Below are positions 8,967-17,294 of a DNA stretch of 64,000 nucleotides, piece by piece; position 1 is the stretch's first letter, and the number at the start of each line of letters is the position of its first letter. Source of the DNA: Anaerolineaceae bacterium (GTDB taxonomy: Bacteria; Chloroflexota; Anaerolineae; Aggregatilineales; Phototrophicaceae); assembly GCA_002699585.1 (NCBI GenBank), contig PABP01000038.1, positions 868,001-932,000 on the forward strand, read 5' to 3'. Both the position numbers and the translations under genes were made by a program. The notes under the pieces were generated by a model. It searched no databases and had not been told where the DNA came from. It saw only the letters and a list, made by a program, of their open reading frames with translations.

Positions 8967-9235
8967 TGTTGATAATCTCCAATAAATACAAGTGTTTCTT
9001 GTGATAATACACCAAAAACAACCGTTTGCTTCTCAGTATTCCGTGAATATTTGAAAATCCACGCAAAACACAGAAGCTATCGATCTAGAAATTAGTTTAA
9101 GCTACAAACGGAGAAAAAATGCGTAAGAATTAAGAAAAAACAAATAAAAATCTCGTGAGCCAGGAAACGTTCACGAAAAAGAGGATGTGATTGTATTTGC
9201 GAAACTGAAAATGGTATGGCTAGCGTGTCTACGCT

Positions 9236-10099
9236 TTAGGATTCAGTAGCCATCTTTTGCAGGAATTCACCAAGCTGGCCGCCGTTATCGGTGGCGATGA
9301 GAACGCCGGACTGCTTGTTGATGACTAGCTCGCCCAGGTGCTTAATCAGTTGGTTAATCTGCTGGCGCATAATCATCATGACATCTTCCCAAATGACATC
9401 ATCGGGAAGCTGGGCTTCGCGCATGTCGCGGGTGCTCTGGAGGTAGTCCATCGCCGGCTCGACTTCTGGAAAGATAAGCGCACTGGGGAGATCATGACGG
9501 ACGACAGAGTAGAAATGGCGCGACAGGACGCGGGTGCCGTTTTCCAGGGCGAAACCATCGCTGGGCATGGCTGGGGGACGAATATCGGCGGCATTATAGC
9601 GCGTCAACAGGACGATGGCACGGCGCATCAAGACCTGTAGCTCCGGCATCGACTGGACGCTGTTGGTAGCGACCATAAATACGCCACCCGGGCGCAGAAC
9701 ACGCCGTACTTCGCGCATAGTCTGGGTGATATTGGGAACATGATGCAGCATATGGTTGGCCATGACCACATCGAAAGAATGGTCGGCAAAAGGTAAGGCA
9801 ACGGCATTGCCCATCGCCACCTGCGACGAGGCGTGACGCTCGACCATACCGGGCAGCAGATCAACGCCGACGTAATCGACATCAGGGACAATCTGGATGA
9901 GGCGATCATAATAGACACCTGGCCCACAGCCGAGATCTAGCACCGCTTCCTGGCCACGCCAGGGATAACGATTGAGCGCCCAACCCACGTAATCGCGCTT
10001 TGGAACTGTATATTTCTCGTGAGTTTCGTGACGAATGCGCAGATTATCATCGGTGGCATAATAGCGACGCACGAGGTCGTTATCATTATTTGCGTGCAT
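9236..10099 (-). CDS. Class I SAM-dependent methyltransferase
   Basis: A 287-residue methyltransferase. Motif I is VLDLGCGPGVYYDRL near residue 55, followed by the acidic motif II in YVGVDLLPGM. Motif III is FDVVMANHMLHHV, and RRVLRPGGVFMVATN is the post-III strand typical of UbiE-type enzymes. The C-terminal 110 residues carry no known signature and may choose the substrate. AGGAA sits 5 bases before the ATG. The gene stands alone between non-coding gaps. The substrate cannot be told. Confidence 0.92.
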   Translation of the reverse strand: MHANNDNDLVRRYYATDDNLRIRHETHEKYTVPKRDYVGWALNRYPWRGQEAVLDLGCGPGVYYDRLIQIVPDVDYVGVDLLPGMVERHASSQVAMGNAVALPFADHSFDVVMANHMLHHVPNITQTMREVRRVLRPGGVFMVATNSVQSMPELQVLMRRAIVLLTRYNAADIRPPAMPSDGFALENGTRVLSRHFYSVVRHDLPSALIFPEVEPAMDYLQSTRDMREAQLPDDVIWEDVMMIMRQQINQLIKHLGELVINKQSGVLIATDNGGQLGEFLQKMATES

Positions 10100-10222
10100 G
10101 GCATTTCCTGATTGTGCGTGTAACAGCCATATTATACTGCAACTTACGTTTATCGGTCGGTTGGGATTACCAGTTGTTGCAAGTTGTTATCGGCTAGTGG
10201 GTTATACCGTAATCCGCCGATA

Positions 10223-10251
10223 TAAAAAAGGGCTGACACCCTCGTCAGCCC
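10223..10251 (-). terminator. Terminator of the 11747-10287 unit
   Basis: GGGCTGAC pairs with GTCAGCCC, followed on the minus strand by TTTTTTATA. Confidence 0.85.
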
Positions 10252-10286
10252 AATCGTATGTATTATAGGCGCATATCGCGCTGGCG

Positions 10287-10883
10287 CTACCCTTCTTGTT
10301 GGTCCTGTTGATCGTCACGATCATTCTGGCGCTCGTCGGCGCGTTTACGCCAAGCGTCGTAGTCAATCGCCTGCTCAAAGATGACTTCACCATCGACAGC
10401 AATGGCGATGGTTTCCGCACCCAGGGCACGATCATCCTTGTACAGCGGCACGACCAGTTCCCAGGCAACGCTCGATATGTCCTCGTCTTTCAGGTGCAGC
10501 GGAACATCTTCAGCGCCTTCTTCACTCGCACGCGGATTTTCCACTTCCGGGCGCGGATCAACGACGCTAAAGCTAATGTCCTGCTCGCCACGCAGCATAA
10601 CCTCTATCGGGCCTTGCAGGTTGAAGACATTGGGCGCGTAGCTGCGCTGGATGTAAGCGTCACTCATCTGCGCACCGCGGATGCCCTCATCAGTAAAAGA
10701 TAGTTGCAACGTCAGCACGGCGACTTCTTTGAAGTCTTCTTCTGGCTGTTGCAGCGGGACGAGTTCGGTCAGGTTGAGCTTGGGTTTTTCTTCAGGCACG
10801 GCGCTGTCCTGGCTGCGCACGACGACCGCAACGGTGAGCATGGCCAGTACGATGACAACAAGGCCTATCGTTTTCTTGTTCAT
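10287..10883 (-). CDS. Hypothetical membrane-anchored or secreted protein
   Basis: The 198-residue protein opens with MNKKTIGLVVIVLAMLTVAVVV, a signal anchor or uncleaved signal peptide. The remainder is acidic, predicted beta-rich in the middle, and ends in a Gln/Asp-rich tail of about 15 residues. GAGGAG lies 7 bases before the ATG. The gene starts only 27 bases after the stop of the M64-like lipoprotein gene, so the two should be co-transcribed and may act together outside the membrane. I recognise no domain. Confidence 0.75.
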   Translation of the reverse strand: MNKKTIGLVVIVLAMLTVAVVVRSQDSAVPEEKPKLNLTELVPLQQPEEDFKEVAVLTLQLSFTDEGIRGAQMSDAYIQRSYAPNVFNLQGPIEVMLRGEQDISFSVVDPRPEVENPRASEEGAEDVPLHLKDEDISSVAWELVVPLYKDDRALGAETIAIAVDGEVIFEQAIDYDAWRKRADERQNDRDDQQDQQEG

Positions 10884-10910
10884 AGTTGTCTCCTCTCTAA
10901 AATGCGTGCT

Positions 10911-11747
10911 CTACGGCCAGTCCCAGTTATCCGGGGCGAAGACCTCTGGTGTCTGGACAGACAGCCCAGCGAGGCCATTTAAGACGTTGTCAACGACAAC
11001 CCAGTCGGCTGGGCCATACTCCCAGACAGTCGAGCCAGCAGATCGCATGATGTCACTGTTGGCACCCTCTGATCGCCAGCGGTTGACCGTATCACTGCCA
11101 CTGGATAGCTGCTGACAGTCGCGCCATGCGCTGTTGGCGGCATCCGAGGTACAAGCGCTATTGCTGCCATACATCACGGGCGATACGTTCCAGTAGCCAC
11201 CATCACAGCAGTATTCATCCGGCAGATTGAATGCAGCATGGCTGAATTCATGGACAACGGTGCGGTAGCTAAAGGGTTCAGTCGTGACTTTGTTACCCCA
11301 ACGACAGTCGCGCAGGCTGTTGGGATGTACGAGCACGATGACTTCAGCAAAGTTGGCGTTGGTCAGGTCGGGCCAGGTGACATCCGGGCAGATGCCTTCG
11401 CCTTCAGCGACATCACCAGAATCGATCATGAACCAGAAGTTAACAGCGGCAATGTTGCTGGCAAGGCCATTGTTCTGCCAGAAACCAGAGTCGATCAGAT
11501 CAGCGATATCGTCCAGGAAATCCTGGCGATTGGTATCGTTAGTCAGGTCACCATAGTCTTCATCGGGGGCGAATACCACGTCGATGGCTTCGTCAGGGTC
11601 GCGCCATCGCAGCAGTTCGTAGACTTCGTTGCCACTGGACACGGGATTGTCATCAGCATTGAAGTTGAGATCACACGCTGTCAGGACAATCACCATCAGC
11701 AGCCCAACAGTTCCCAATGTGGGCCATAGGCTGTATTTGCGAGGCAT
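10911..11747 (-). CDS. Lipoprotein with M64-like zinc metallopeptidase motif
   Basis: A lipobox LTAC ends the signal peptide at about residue 25, so the protein should be lipid-anchored on the outer side. The centre has VVHEFSHAAFNLPDEY. This is HExxH followed by an L-x-DEY motif, the pattern of the M64 (IgA peptidase) family, where the downstream Asp or Glu helps bind zinc. Several Cys follow (EYCCDGG, SACTSD, DCQQ) and could form disulfides. AGGAGG stands 8 bases before the ATG. It heads a two-gene unit with the exported protein at 10287. The peptide substrate is unknown. Confidence 0.85.
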   Translation of the reverse strand: MPRKYSLWPTLGTVGLLMVIVLTACDLNFNADDNPVSSGNEVYELLRWRDPDEAIDVVFAPDEDYGDLTNDTNRQDFLDDIADLIDSGFWQNNGLASNIAAVNFWFMIDSGDVAEGEGICPDVTWPDLTNANFAEVIVLVHPNSLRDCRWGNKVTTEPFSYRTVVHEFSHAAFNLPDEYCCDGGYWNVSPVMYGSNSACTSDAANSAWRDCQQLSSGSDTVNRWRSEGANSDIMRSAGSTVWEYGPADWVVVDNVLNGLAGLSVQTPEVFAPDNWDWP

Positions 11748-11852
11748 AGATACGTCCTCCTATCTCCTTATGCGTTATATTTATCGTAAGGCAATAGGCG
11801 CCGCACTACCTGAAAATCATCAATAAAACCTATAAAAATCGAGTAATACACC

Positions 11853-11887
11853 AAAACAGCCCACCGAATTTCATCAGCGGGCTGTTT
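11853..11887 (-). terminator. Terminator of the LLM oxidoreductase gene
   Basis: AAACAGCCC pairs with GGGCTGTTT across a loop of about 16 bases, with T's following on the minus strand. Confidence 0.75.
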
Positions 11888-11912
11888 GCGGTAAATGTGG
11901 CAATGGAGGTCT

Positions 11913-12773
11913 TTAGGTGATTGATGGTCCCTGCTTGATGAGGTCAATAAAGACCTGCTGTGCGGCCTCATCACCCGGTTGGAAGCCGTAGACTTCTGGC
12001 ATGAGTAGTTCAAGCCACCAGGTGATGCCCGCTTCTACCCAGGGCGAGACGTCCATGTCAGGCTGCGAAACGCCTATTTTGACAATATCAAAGTCGAGGT
12101 CGGATGATGTGCGCTGTTGCTGAACATAACGAACACCCTCTTTGAATACCTGTGGGCCTTCCTCTTCAAAGAGTGGAATCATGCCATCCCATCTCGCCAT
12201 GCGCTGGAAGGGTCGCTTATTGGGCCAGAAGCCGCCGACCCAGATGGGGATATGCGGCTGTTGTTGGGGACGCGGCAAGAACTGTGCGTCATCAATGTGG
12301 TAGTGCTGGCCATCGTAGCTGAACGGATCACCAGTCCACAGGCCCGTCAATACGTCCAAACCTTCGTCGAGCATCTGGCCACGTTTGACGAGGTCGGTTT
12401 CTTCACCGAGGTCATCCCATTCGCCTTGCCCCAGGCCCATACCCACGCCGAGTATCAGCCGACCACCGCAAAGCTGATCGAGCGAGGCCGTTTCACGCGC
12501 AAGCTTCCAGGGACGGCGGCGTGGTAATGAAGTTACGGTGGTTCCGATGCGAATCGACTGTGTTTTAATCGCAATAGCTGTCAGCGCCACCCAGGGATCA
12601 GCAACGTTGACAGTATGTCCTTCATCGTTTTTATAGGCAATGTGGTCCCAGAGGAAGAAGCCATCCCAGCCATGTGTTTCCGCGAGTTGAGCAAGCTGGA
12701 TGAGAAAGTGAATATCGCCGAAGATGCCGTAATTGGGCATATACAGTCCGTTTTTTACCGTTTTTGTTGCCAT
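11913..12773 (-). CDS. LLM-class flavin-dependent oxidoreductase
   Basis: A 286-residue luciferase-like TIM-barrel monooxygenase of the FMN/F420 type. Visible features are MPNYGIFGDIHFLIQLAQLAETHGWDGFFLWDH, read in two pieces at residues 12-44, then TVNVADPWVALTAIA and SIRIGTTVTSLPRRRPWKLARE, and GRLILGVGMGLGQGEW with the conserved G-x-G-x-G. WVGGFWPNKRPFQRMARWDG is the late cofactor-binding segment. GAGG stands 5 bases before the ATG. The enzyme oxidises or reduces an unknown small molecule. F420 versus FMN cannot be decided from sequence by eye. Confidence 0.93.
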   Translation of the reverse strand: MATKTVKNGLYMPNYGIFGDIHFLIQLAQLAETHGWDGFFLWDHIAYKNDEGHTVNVADPWVALTAIAIKTQSIRIGTTVTSLPRRRPWKLARETASLDQLCGGRLILGVGMGLGQGEWDDLGEETDLVKRGQMLDEGLDVLTGLWTGDPFSYDGQHYHIDDAQFLPRPQQQPHIPIWVGGFWPNKRPFQRMARWDGMIPLFEEEGPQVFKEGVRYVQQQRTSSDLDFDIVKIGVSQPDMDVSPWVEAGITWWLELLMPEVYGFQPGDEAAQQVFIDLIKQGPSIT

Positions 12774-12973
12774 ATCTACCTCAAGACTATGACACGAATA
12801 CAGGCGGCCAACGGCTGTATAAGAGGATACTCAACCCTACTCACTAGTATATGAGAAGTTCAACTTAAAACAAGTGTTCTAGTACAATTGTCTCCTTCGT
12901 GTTTAGGTCCTACTCTGAAATGTCGTAAATAAGCACAGGACAGTGGCCACATAGGCCGTTAGTCTCAATATTA

Positions 12974-13002
12974 TTGACCAATTTTGTTGGATCATTTATT
13001 CT
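12974..13002 (+). promoter_or_regulatory. Sigma-70-type promoter of the first STAS-like gene
   Basis: TTGACC (12974-12979), a 17-base spacer and TATTCT (12997-13002). The predicted start near 13009 supports the ATG at 13038 over the GTG at 13011. Confidence 0.6.
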
Positions 13003-13037
13003 AAAGATAAGTGTCTTCTTTATTCGAGAATATCTTT

Positions 13038-13433
13038 ATGATCGATGTCACCTGGACTGATGAGGGTCAACGAATTATCCATTATAAATTCCAGCGTGGC
13101 TGGTCATGGGATGATCTTTACGCCGCAGAGTCACAGTCTTTAGAGATGGCCGCCCGTGTCGCTCCGCAGCCCGTGCATATTGTGCTGGACATGCGCGAAT
13201 CCCAGGTTATTCCTCATAATGCCCTATCGCACATCACGGTTGTCATGAAGCGCCAACCCCCTAATTTGGCCAGCGTTATGTTCATCGGTGCCAATGCCTT
13301 TGTGAAGGTGCTGGTGAATATGATGGAGCGTCTGCGACTTAACGACAAGACCCCTATGATCTATTTGAATTCGGAAAAAGAATTAGAAACCCGAATCAAC
13401 GCTATCAATGACGTTGACTCCACTAGTCAATAA
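13038..13433 (+). CDS. STAS/SpoIIAA-like small protein 1
   Basis: A 131-residue soluble protein with the beta-alpha pattern of SpoIIAA/STAS-like domains. It shows MIDVTWTDEGQRIIHYKF, an acidic helix and then VHIVLDMRES, the family's core strand with an Asp and Arg. The same H-x-[IL]-[IL]-D-x-R pattern is in the genes at 13625 and 58908. STAS-like domains bind nucleotides or partner proteins in signalling. The downstream half is hydrophobic and ends in a charged tail. A promoter lies just upstream. The ATG at 13038 was preferred because homologous starts begin at the same beta strand. Confidence 0.75.
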   Translation: MIDVTWTDEGQRIIHYKFQRGWSWDDLYAAESQSLEMAARVAPQPVHIVLDMRESQVIPHNALSHITVVMKRQPPNLASVMFIGANAFVKVLVNMMERLRLNDKTPMIYLNSEKELETRINAINDVDSTSQ

Positions 13434-13563
13434 CCCGCAAATGGACAATCAATACACAACGCTCTCGTAATAGTGACTTTGTAATCTGTAACGTCATCTA
13501 CGTGTTACTGTGGATTTTATCGCCTCATAAAAATACTAAATGAAATACTCTTCGCAACAGCGT

Positions 13564-13569
13564 TATAAT
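13564..13569 (+). promoter_or_regulatory. Consensus -10 box before the second STAS-like gene
   Basis: A perfect TATAAT at 13564-13569, with a weak -35 (TGAAAT at 13541-13546). Transcription would begin after the ATG at 13568, which argues for the start at 13625. Confidence 0.5.
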
Positions 13570-13624
13570 GCGGATAATTGAGAAACGAGAGAGTTATTAC
13601 GCCTGTTTTGATTGGGAAATTACT

Positions 13625-14062
13625 ATGGCTGTCGAGTCGAAATGGTTGATCGGAAATGCAGTCATCCTGCAACGTGTTGAAGGCGGGATGGACGTTGATA
13701 CGTTACGTTTTACGGCGAAGACCATCATCGACATGGTTGAGCAAAGTAAGCGCCCCCTGGTTCATCATCTTCTTGATCTACGGCAGTGCCAGACAATGCC
13801 CCTGAACGTGCGCGTGATGTCTAAAAACCTCTTTGAGCCTTTGCGGCACCCGCACTTTGGTTGGTCGGTCATCATTGCAGATCATGATAAGGTGACGATG
13901 TCAGTCCTATCGATGGCGCTGCAAATTAATAAAATCCGGTTTCGCTTGGTTTCCAAACCAGAAGAAGCGGTCGCGTTCCTGCAAAAGCAAGATGCCGCCC
14001 TCCCGCTAATGAACATCAACGACGTCATTACCTTTTGCCAGCCCGCTATTGCGAACCGTTAG
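13625..14062 (+). CDS. STAS/SpoIIAA-like small protein 2
   Basis: A 145-residue relative of the preceding gene. The shared core is VHHLLDLRQC, followed by a helix and a beta strand (GWSVIIADHDK). A further C-terminal helix (KPEEAVAFLQKQDA) also appears as REKAQAYLQQHY in the gene at 58908. GGGAAA lies 5 bases before the ATG at 13625, while the ATG at 13568 sits inside the promoter. Its tandem position behind 13038 suggests duplication. No ligand-binding residue can be assigned. Confidence 0.75.
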   Translation: MAVESKWLIGNAVILQRVEGGMDVDTLRFTAKTIIDMVEQSKRPLVHHLLDLRQCQTMPLNVRVMSKNLFEPLRHPHFGWSVIIADHDKVTMSVLSMALQINKIRFRLVSKPEEAVAFLQKQDAALPLMNINDVITFCQPAIANR

Positions 14063-14081
14063 ACACCAGTAGCTTCTATCC

Positions 14082-14116
14082 AATCAAAAAGGACACAGAT
14101 CGTGTCCTTTTTGATT
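14082..14116. terminator. Bidirectional terminator between convergent genes
   Basis: A perfect 15-base stem (14082-14096 with 14102-14116) with loop AGATC. It has A and T tracts on both sides, serving the STAS-like gene and thrS. Confidence 0.92.
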
Positions 14117-14140
14117 TTATGTGTGCTGTGTAGCTGAGCT

Positions 14141-15970
14141 TTAGTCACCAGCTACAGAGGCCAATGTCAGGTCCATGCTGTGCGTTTTGGCCAGTTCGCT
14201 CACCATCTGCGAGAACTGATCCAATGGCATCGCACCGAGGTCTTCGTCCGTGCGCAGACGGACGCTGACCGTGCCATCTTCCATGTCGCGATCACCGACA
14301 ATCAGCAGATAGGGCACGAGCATCTTGCGGTGCTCTTTGATCTTGTTGCGCATGTTGCGGTCGCGCAAGTCGGACTCTACCCGGAAGCCCTGTGCTTTTA
14401 GTTTGCCTTCGATTTCTTTGGCATACGCATTGTGATGATCGCGGATGGGAATGATGACCGCCTGTGTCGGGGCCAACCATACCGGGAACTCGCCCGCGAA
14501 GTGCTCAATCAAGATGCCGACGAAGCGCTCTACACTACCAAATAAGGCGCGATGAATCATGATGGGGCGCTTGCGTTCGTTATCGTTATCAACATATTCC
14601 AGCTCGAAGCGCTCTGGCAAGTTGTAATCAACCTGGACCGTGCCAAGCTGCCACTCGCGCTTGAGCACATCGTTTACCACGATGTCCAGCTTGGGACCAT
14701 AGAAGGCGGCTTCACCTTCTTCGACCGTATAAGGCAAGCCGATTTCTTCGCAGGCATCAATGATCGCCTGCGCTGCGACTTCCCAGTTGGCATCATCACC
14801 CACGTATTTATCGCTTTGCGGGTCGCGGATACCCACGCGTGCCCGGAAATCCATGATATTCAATGCAGATAGTACATTCTGAGCAAAGCGTACTGTCTCG
14901 ATGTATTCCGGCAGAAGTTGTTCTTCCGTCACGAAGAGATGGGCATCATCCTGTGTAAAGCCGCGCACGCGCGTCAGGCCATTGAGCTGACCGCTCTTTT
15001 CATAGCGATAGACTGTACCAAATTCCGCAAAGCGTACTGGCAGATCGCGGTAACTGCGTGGTTTGCTCTTGTACATCATGATGTGATGGGGGCAGTTCAT
15101 CGGCTTGAGCAAAAACTCTTCGCCGTCGACATCAATCGGCGTGTATTGGCTATCACTGTAATAAGGATAGTGTCCGCTCGTCTTATAGAGTTCAATGCTA
15201 CCGATGTGCGGCGTCACAACTGGTTCATAGCCGCCTTCAATGAGCTGCTGACGCAACCAGCGCTCCAGCGTATCCCGGAGAATCGCACCTTTCGGCAACC
15301 ATAACGGCAAGCCCTTGCCCACTAGCGGATCAATGACGAACAGTTCGAGCTTATCGCCCAGGACGCGATGATCGCGACGCTTGGCTTCTTCCAGGCGTTC
15401 CAGGTAGTCTTTTAGTTCCTCTGGCGTTTCCCAGGCTGTACCATAGATGCGCGTGAGCATTTTGTTGTTTTCATTGCCGCGCCAGTAGGCTCCCGCCGGC
15501 GGACGGAACGTGATACTCATTGCTTTCGGGTTGATTTCCTTCGTGCTAGCGACATGCGGGCCACGACACAGGTCTGTGAACGAATCCTGCGTGTAGATCG
15601 TCAACTTTTCAGCAGGCTCCGCGATTTGCTCGCCATTTTCATCGACGCGACCATTAACCAGATCGTCAATTAATTCAAGCTTGTAGGGTTGGTCGGCGAA
15701 GATTTCGCGAGCTTCGTCCGGTGTGACGTCGCGGACTGTGAATTCGTGTACGCCGCTGGCGATCTTGCGCATACGCTTTTCGATCTTCTTCAGATCGGCG
15801 TCACCAATGCTTTCCGGCAGTTCAAAGTCATAGTAGAAGCCATCTTCAATCGGTGGGCCAATGGCGATTTTGGCTTCCGGGTAAGCTTCGAGAACGGCTT
15901 CCGCCATGATATGGGCGGCACTGTGTCGGATTTTATAGAGATGGCTATCTTGATAGCGTTCTTCTGGCAT
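14141..15970 (-). CDS. thrS: Threonine--tRNA ligase, short form without TGS domain
   Basis: Class IIa synthetase charging tRNA-Thr. Residues 14-20 (RHSAAHI) start the N2 editing domain, where the His residues bind the mischarged Ser ester. SFTDLCRGPHV is the second editing motif. The catalytic core shows MNCPHHIMMYKS with the zinc Cys and His, and GFTQDDAHLF. The anticodon-binding domain closes the protein (QAVIIPIRDHH). At 609 residues it lacks the roughly 60-residue N-terminal TGS domain of the 640-residue type. GAGGA is 10 bases before the ATG and no upstream frame restores a TGS part. No T-box structure was seen. Confidence 0.96.
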   Translation of the reverse strand: MPEERYQDSHLYKIRHSAAHIMAEAVLEAYPEAKIAIGPPIEDGFYYDFELPESIGDADLKKIEKRMRKIASGVHEFTVRDVTPDEAREIFADQPYKLELIDDLVNGRVDENGEQIAEPAEKLTIYTQDSFTDLCRGPHVASTKEINPKAMSITFRPPAGAYWRGNENNKMLTRIYGTAWETPEELKDYLERLEEAKRRDHRVLGDKLELFVIDPLVGKGLPLWLPKGAILRDTLERWLRQQLIEGGYEPVVTPHIGSIELYKTSGHYPYYSDSQYTPIDVDGEEFLLKPMNCPHHIMMYKSKPRSYRDLPVRFAEFGTVYRYEKSGQLNGLTRVRGFTQDDAHLFVTEEQLLPEYIETVRFAQNVLSALNIMDFRARVGIRDPQSDKYVGDDANWEVAAQAIIDACEEIGLPYTVEEGEAAFYGPKLDIVVNDVLKREWQLGTVQVDYNLPERFELEYVDNDNERKRPIMIHRALFGSVERFVGILIEHFAGEFPVWLAPTQAVIIPIRDHHNAYAKEIEGKLKAQGFRVESDLRDRNMRNKIKEHRKMLVPYLLIVGDRDMEDGTVSVRLRTDEDLGAMPLDQFSQMVSELAKTHSMDLTLASVAGD

Positions 15971-16302
15971 GAGTTGTTATTCCTCGTTGGTTACTCTGGG
16001 TCAGTTACTCTTCATGTACTCAGGCAATTGTAAATTGCGTTCATCAAGCGATTTGTCAAGCGATGTCGATACTCGCCAGCCAAGGAACATACCGTGTCCC
16101 TGTGCGGCCATACCGATCAGGCATCAATCTGCGTGGGTTGTACTGACGGCAAACTGCGTGGTGATTATAACGGATGTGGTGCCAAACGAAAGTGGCGGTC
16201 ATGGTGTGACTAACAATAGAGCTAACAAAAAACCAGGGTTGCGTGCGAGCACGACATCCCTGGTTTGCAGCTCCATAGAGGGAGTGACAGAAAAGGCGTC
16301 GA
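15971..16302. other. Intergenic region upstream of thrS
   Basis: It contains the terminator of the next gene (16227-16266). No T-box motif, ORF or RNA gene was found in the remaining part. Confidence 0.5.
16227..16266 (-). terminator. Terminator of the hypothetical gene at 16303
   Basis: AAACCAGGG (16230-16238) pairs with CCCTGGTTT (16258-16266), with an inner GTGC/GCAC stem. A run of T's follows on the minus strand. Confidence 0.8.
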
Positions 16303-16740
16303 TTAGCCTTCTATGACGAGCACGTCCTCAATCACGACAGCAGCTACTTCCTGGGTTGCCAGTTTGCCGTCGTTGGTAGTTCGTGTTTCGTCGTTGTGTT
16401 CTGTTACACGTGTAAAGTGGCTTTCAAAAACATCCATCGCCATCAGATTATCAATCGTATCCTCAATGACGTCGACCGACAGGTGGGAGACGATGATATG
16501 CGGTGTATCCAGGATCGCACAGAAAACCGGCGTCGTATCACTAAACGTCGATGTCATCTGATATGTGATTTCCATCTGGCGTTGGATGTACTCTACCGTC
16601 GCAAACAAGCCCGTGAACACTGTACCGTCTTCCGTGCGGACGAGTACATCACAGGCATCACCTTCTGAGTTTAACTCAAACCAGGCTTTTTCGACTGCGT
16701 ATAAGCCACCAAAGGCCTCGTTATCCAATGTAAGAACCAT
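16303..16740 (-). CDS. Hypothetical soluble protein
   Basis: A 145-residue acidic protein without signal peptide or membrane segment. It shows alternating strands and short helices (CDVLVRTEDGTVFTGLFATVEYI, PVFCAILDTPHIIVSHLSVDVI, then a Val/Ile-rich end), which would suit a small sensor or binding fold, but no family is recognised. AGGG stands 5 bases before the ATG, and a clear terminator follows the stop. Nothing in its neighbours points to a role. Confidence 0.7.
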   Translation of the reverse strand: MVLTLDNEAFGGLYAVEKAWFELNSEGDACDVLVRTEDGTVFTGLFATVEYIQRQMEITYQMTSTFSDTTPVFCAILDTPHIIVSHLSVDVIEDTIDNLMAMDVFESHFTRVTEHNDETRTTNDGKLATQEVAAVVIEDVLVIEG

Positions 16741-17294
16741 ATAGACCCTACTCTTACTTACTCGAAAACGTCATGAACTGCCGACAGTATATCGTGATAT
16801 TTCGGCCAACGCACATAAGAGTTAATGAATACTATGCCGTTCTACAAAGTAAGGATTACGGTTTGACAACACAAACTATAGACTTTGATAACAACTGTAG
16901 ATGCGTGTCTATTTACTGGGTGGCAATACGTAGCTTAGGCATGCTCACAGGAGCACATTGCATATCGCCACATGACGATGCCCCTGTCATCACCCTACCT
17001 GGACCTGGTTTTAGTTGACAGTGTGGACCGTTCTCACTATACTGCGCTAGCAATTCCAGAAGTTGTGCTGAGCGTTTAGCCATGCGCTGCTTGTAAGGGT
17101 TTTTTGTAAGGGCTTTTTACACTGGCTTTTTACGAGACTTTATTTCCCTTAGGGCGCAATTCACAGTACACTTAGGCATAACTTGTGACCCAGCGCATGG
17201 GTTTATTGCGCAAGTTATTTTATATTCAATAGATAGTACTTTGAGAGATTAACTCCTAGAGTATCGTGTTTGCTGCCAAGAGGGAGGTTACGGT
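16741..17294. other. Long intergenic region between divergent genes
   Basis: About 550 bases with no supportable gene. Bases 17091-17140 hold the direct repeat TTGTAAGGG (17091 and 17104) with three T-rich tracts, TTTTTT, CTTTTTAC and CTTTTTACG. The rest shows no palindrome or promoter that stands out. Confidence 0.5.

Noticed and set aside
15971-16302. T-box riboswitch upstream of thrS
   Set aside because: No T-box sequence or specifier stem could be found. The hairpin here ends the neighbouring gene.
16773-17018. 81-residue ORF in the 16.7-17.3 kb gap
   Set aside because: No ribosome site, random-looking composition and no family pattern.
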